This document shows, piece by piece, positions 62,000 through 64,000 of a DNA stretch of 64,000 bases. The notes beneath the pieces were generated by a model. The model was given only the letters and a program-made list of their open reading frames with translations, was not told the DNA's origin and searched no databases. A program made the position numbers and the translations under genes. How positions within the stretch are numbered: the stretch's first letter is position 1; the number at the start of each line of letters is the position of its first letter. The DNA comes from Davidsoniella eucalypti (lineage: Eukaryota > Ascomycota > Sordariomycetes > Microascales > Ceratocystidaceae): assembly GCA_004009845.1 (NCBI GenBank), contig RMBW01000002.1:682001-746000 (forward strand), written 5' to 3'.

Positions 62000-62113
62000 T
62001 AGAATCCTATCAAGAGTTTGTTTATTGTTCTTGCCATCTATCCTATACATATATACTCATATATACTCATATAATTTATATATTTTTGATACATAGTCTA
62101 GTCTGTCTACTTA
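62000..62113. other. Convergent intergenic spacer
   Basis: Only 114 bp separate the stop codons of two converging genes. The spacer is A/T-rich and contains repeated ATATACTCAT words (about 62047-62070), likely serving as polyadenylation sequence in both directions. Confidence 0.6.
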
Positions 62114-63856
62114 TTATTCTGCTGACTCTCTGTAGCCCTTCTTAAGACGCATTTCCTTGGCGTCCGCGAAACCATTCTTGCGTGCGTATGCGTCATTGGC
62201 CTCGTCAACCGGCATACCACGCTTTGACTTGGCCAGCGGAATATATGTCTTGGGACCGAAGAAGCCCGAATTACCACCGTCAAAGATGCGCGGTGGAAGC
62301 GGCTTACCAGCATTACCCAATGTCTCAGCAGCCTTTGATGTAGTAGACAGAATTTCCGGCGTACGACCCTGGCCCGCCACAAGCAACAGTAGCTGCGATG
62401 CTAGTACCTCATCCATCTTCTTACCGCGCCACTCGCTCCAGAGTGCCTCTAGGTTGCCATTGCGCGAAAAGGCCAGCGCAGTGGCTGAATCGTCGGCGTC
62501 GGCCCAGACCCACGGCACAGCGTCGGTGCGCGTCTCGTCGCCTTCGGCCGGGAAGATGCAGTCCCATAGGACCAGAGGTACGTCTGAAGCCATAGGGTAG
62601 GCCGGACGAGCTGGGTTCTTGGCTACGTCTAGCAGCTCTGTGATGATAGACGGATCCTCAAAGCCCTGGCCGACAAGGAAGAGCACATACACCATGCATC
62701 GGATTTGATGCCACAGGAATGCACTACCTTTTACGCTGAAGTAGTACATCTTGGTACCACCACGTGGATGAACATCAAGGCTACTAGCAGAAGAAGAAGA
62801 GGAAGCTGCCAGAGGACCTAAAACAGGGCGGAGTACTTCACTGCCCAGAAACGCCACGTCGGCTCCTGCCTCTGGCACCTCAACCACATCGACCTCGAAC
62901 ATGCGTCTCTCAAAGTTAGTGCGCAACTTGCTCGGATCGGCCTTGCTGAAATTACGGAAATCATGCAGACCCTCGAAACGCTTGGCTGCGTCGCGCATAC
63001 GACCGATATCGAGCCAGCCATTACTCGATTGGCTGTTTTGCAGCGGCCCCGGAATCGGCGCGTAGGCTGGCTGTGTGAAGAAGTAGCGGTACTGGCGTTC
63101 ACGGCACGAGAAGCGTGCAATGAAGTCTGCTGGCGGATCGGGGTACCAGGCCAGCATACGGATGTCGGACGGCAAGACCCGGTTTAGTACAGAGCAGTAG
63201 CGGATTTCGTCGTTGATGGGATCCCATTCTTTGGTGGGTTTGCTGTCAACGTCCATGGCCTCAGCTTCGCCTCCAGCATCGCCCTTTGGCGGCAACTTCT
63301 TAGGGAGAGGCCGGGAACTCCGAACTCGCAGAGTGATGACTTGGCCAAAGGCACTGACGCCACGATCGGTACGGCCGCACTTGCTATATTCACAGCATGT
63401 GAAATCGACAACATTGACGTCCTTGGGGTAGATGAGCCGTGTACGGACCAGCGCTTTCCATAGCTCGTCTTCAATGGTTGGTAGTTCCTGTGACTCTTGG
63501 TATTCGAAGCCACCGTAGCGCTTGCCCTGATACGCAAACTTGAGCGCGATGTACCGTGTGCTATACTTGCTTGGGTCGATATCTTTGGCCAACTTGGGTT
63601 TCTTAGCCACCGGCCGCGTCTCAGAAGTCGAAGCCGAAGTAGCAGCAGCAGCAGCGGCGTCTGTTGTTATATTCTTCTTGGTCTTCGGAGGCCCGCCGGG
63701 CTGTGCTAAACTGGGCAATGGCGGCAACGGAAGTTGGTTTTTGGATAACTCAGATTCTAGTGATTTGATATGGGCTAAGAGACTTTCGCGCGTCCATTTC
63801 GCATATGGTGAGTCGTTGGACGCGGAAGAGGAAGCAGAAGCAGCCTTGGCGTCCAT
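62114..63856 (-). CDS. DEG1: tRNA pseudouridine synthase Pus3/Deg1
   Basis: Single exon, 580 residues, TruA family. This enzyme isomerises uridine to pseudouridine at positions 38 and 39 of the tRNA anticodon arm. The catalytic aspartate is Asp164 in CGRTDRGVSAFGQ. The upstream strand YIALKFAYQGKRYGGFEYQ (about 102-120), the CRERQYRYFF motif (251-260) and FSVKGSAFLWHQIRCMVYV in the C-terminal half are typical of the family. The first about 95 residues are disordered (Ala/Ser-rich, Pro-rich, Lys-rich) after a short helix, as in eukaryotic Pus3. A 30-residue low-complexity insertion (about 183-212) follows the catalytic motif. The start at 63856 is the first in-frame ATG. The gene converges on GPI15. 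Confidence 0.93.
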   Translation of the reverse strand: MDAKAASASSSASNDSPYAKWTRESLLAHIKSLESELSKNQLPLPPLPSLAQPGGPPKTKKNITTDAAAAAATSASTSETRPVAKKPKLAKDIDPSKYSTRYIALKFAYQGKRYGGFEYQESQELPTIEDELWKALVRTRLIYPKDVNVVDFTCCEYSKCGRTDRGVSAFGQVITLRVRSSRPLPKKLPPKGDAGGEAEAMDVDSKPTKEWDPINDEIRYCSVLNRVLPSDIRMLAWYPDPPADFIARFSCRERQYRYFFTQPAYAPIPGPLQNSQSSNGWLDIGRMRDAAKRFEGLHDFRNFSKADPSKLRTNFERRMFEVDVVEVPEAGADVAFLGSEVLRPVLGPLAASSSSSASSLDVHPRGGTKMYYFSVKGSAFLWHQIRCMVYVLFLVGQGFEDPSIITELLDVAKNPARPAYPMASDVPLVLWDCIFPAEGDETRTDAVPWVWADADDSATALAFSRNGNLEALWSEWRGKKMDEVLASQLLLLVAGQGRTPEILSTTSKAAETLGNAGKPLPPRIFDGGNSGFFGPKTYIPLAKSKRGMPVDEANDAYARKNGFADAKEMRLKKGYRESAE

Positions 63857-64000
63857 GGTGGCACAAGAAGAGAAGCTTCTGCTTCGTTTGAGATTTGAAG
63901 ATGACAGAATGAAAAGCGCGGTCGTTGCCGACGCAGAAAACTTGTGTGATGATGATAAAAATTCTTTCTTGGTGAGTTGTTTCTGGTGGATTTGTGGCAG
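63857..64000 (-). promoter_or_regulatory. 5' flank of the Pus3/Deg1 gene
   Basis: This is the only upstream sequence visible for the minus-strand gene. On that strand it has a CT-rich stretch just before the ATG. No specific element can be named. Confidence 0.4.

Overview
The window looks like nuclear DNA of a filamentous ascomycete (Pezizomycotina; Sordariomycetes is only a guess). The support is short introns with GTRAGT-like donors and CTAAC/CTGAC branch sites, C/G-ending codons in the genes, pyrimidine-rich leaders, and orthologues of four housekeeping or conserved fungal proteins. The layout is very uneven, with securely readable genes packed near the two ends and one small gene at 41.8 kb.

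Left end (1-1.5 kb): a two-exon gene for an ESCRT-III subunit of the Vps24/CHMP3 type. From 1.5 to 41.8 kb, about 40 kb, I find no gene I can name. This stretch is A/T-rich, full of 8-12 nt A or T runs, and stopped in all frames. It holds microsatellites, a 10-bp-period T9C array (4.9 kb), a cluster of potential RNA hairpins (9.3 kb), a 39-codon open frame with two CxxC pairs (12.4 kb), a more GC-rich island open on both strands (about 19.8-23.6 kb), and several perfect TTAGGGTTA words.

41.1-42.5 kb: a well-formed gene for a small disordered, basic-tailed fungal protein of unknown function. It has a TATA element, a repeated promoter word, a pyrimidine-rich leader ending in (CA)15 directly at the ATG, and a tandem 36-bp duplication in the 3' region. 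42.5-54 kb is again gene-poor. It contains one certain RNA gene, an intron-bearing tRNA-Thr(AGT) on the minus strand, one possible unrecognised gene (47.4-48.06 kb, minus) and gene-like broken reading frames at 52.9-53.9 kb.

Right end (54.9-63.9 kb): three dense genes. A five-exon gene encodes a 1646-residue WD40 plus helical-repeat protein with long disordered tails (Gemin5/coatomer-like layout, function unknown). It is followed by the PIG-H/Gpi15 subunit of the GPI-GlcNAc transferase (plus strand) and, converging on it, the Pus3/Deg1 tRNA pseudouridine synthase (minus strand). These genes act in separate cell functions (endosomal sorting, ER glycolipid synthesis, tRNA modification) and do not form a cluster.

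I found no CRISPR array, rRNA, recognisable transposase, reverse transcriptase or secondary-metabolite gene. The main puzzle is the approximately 40 kb unexplained interval and the few coding-like islands in and beside it.
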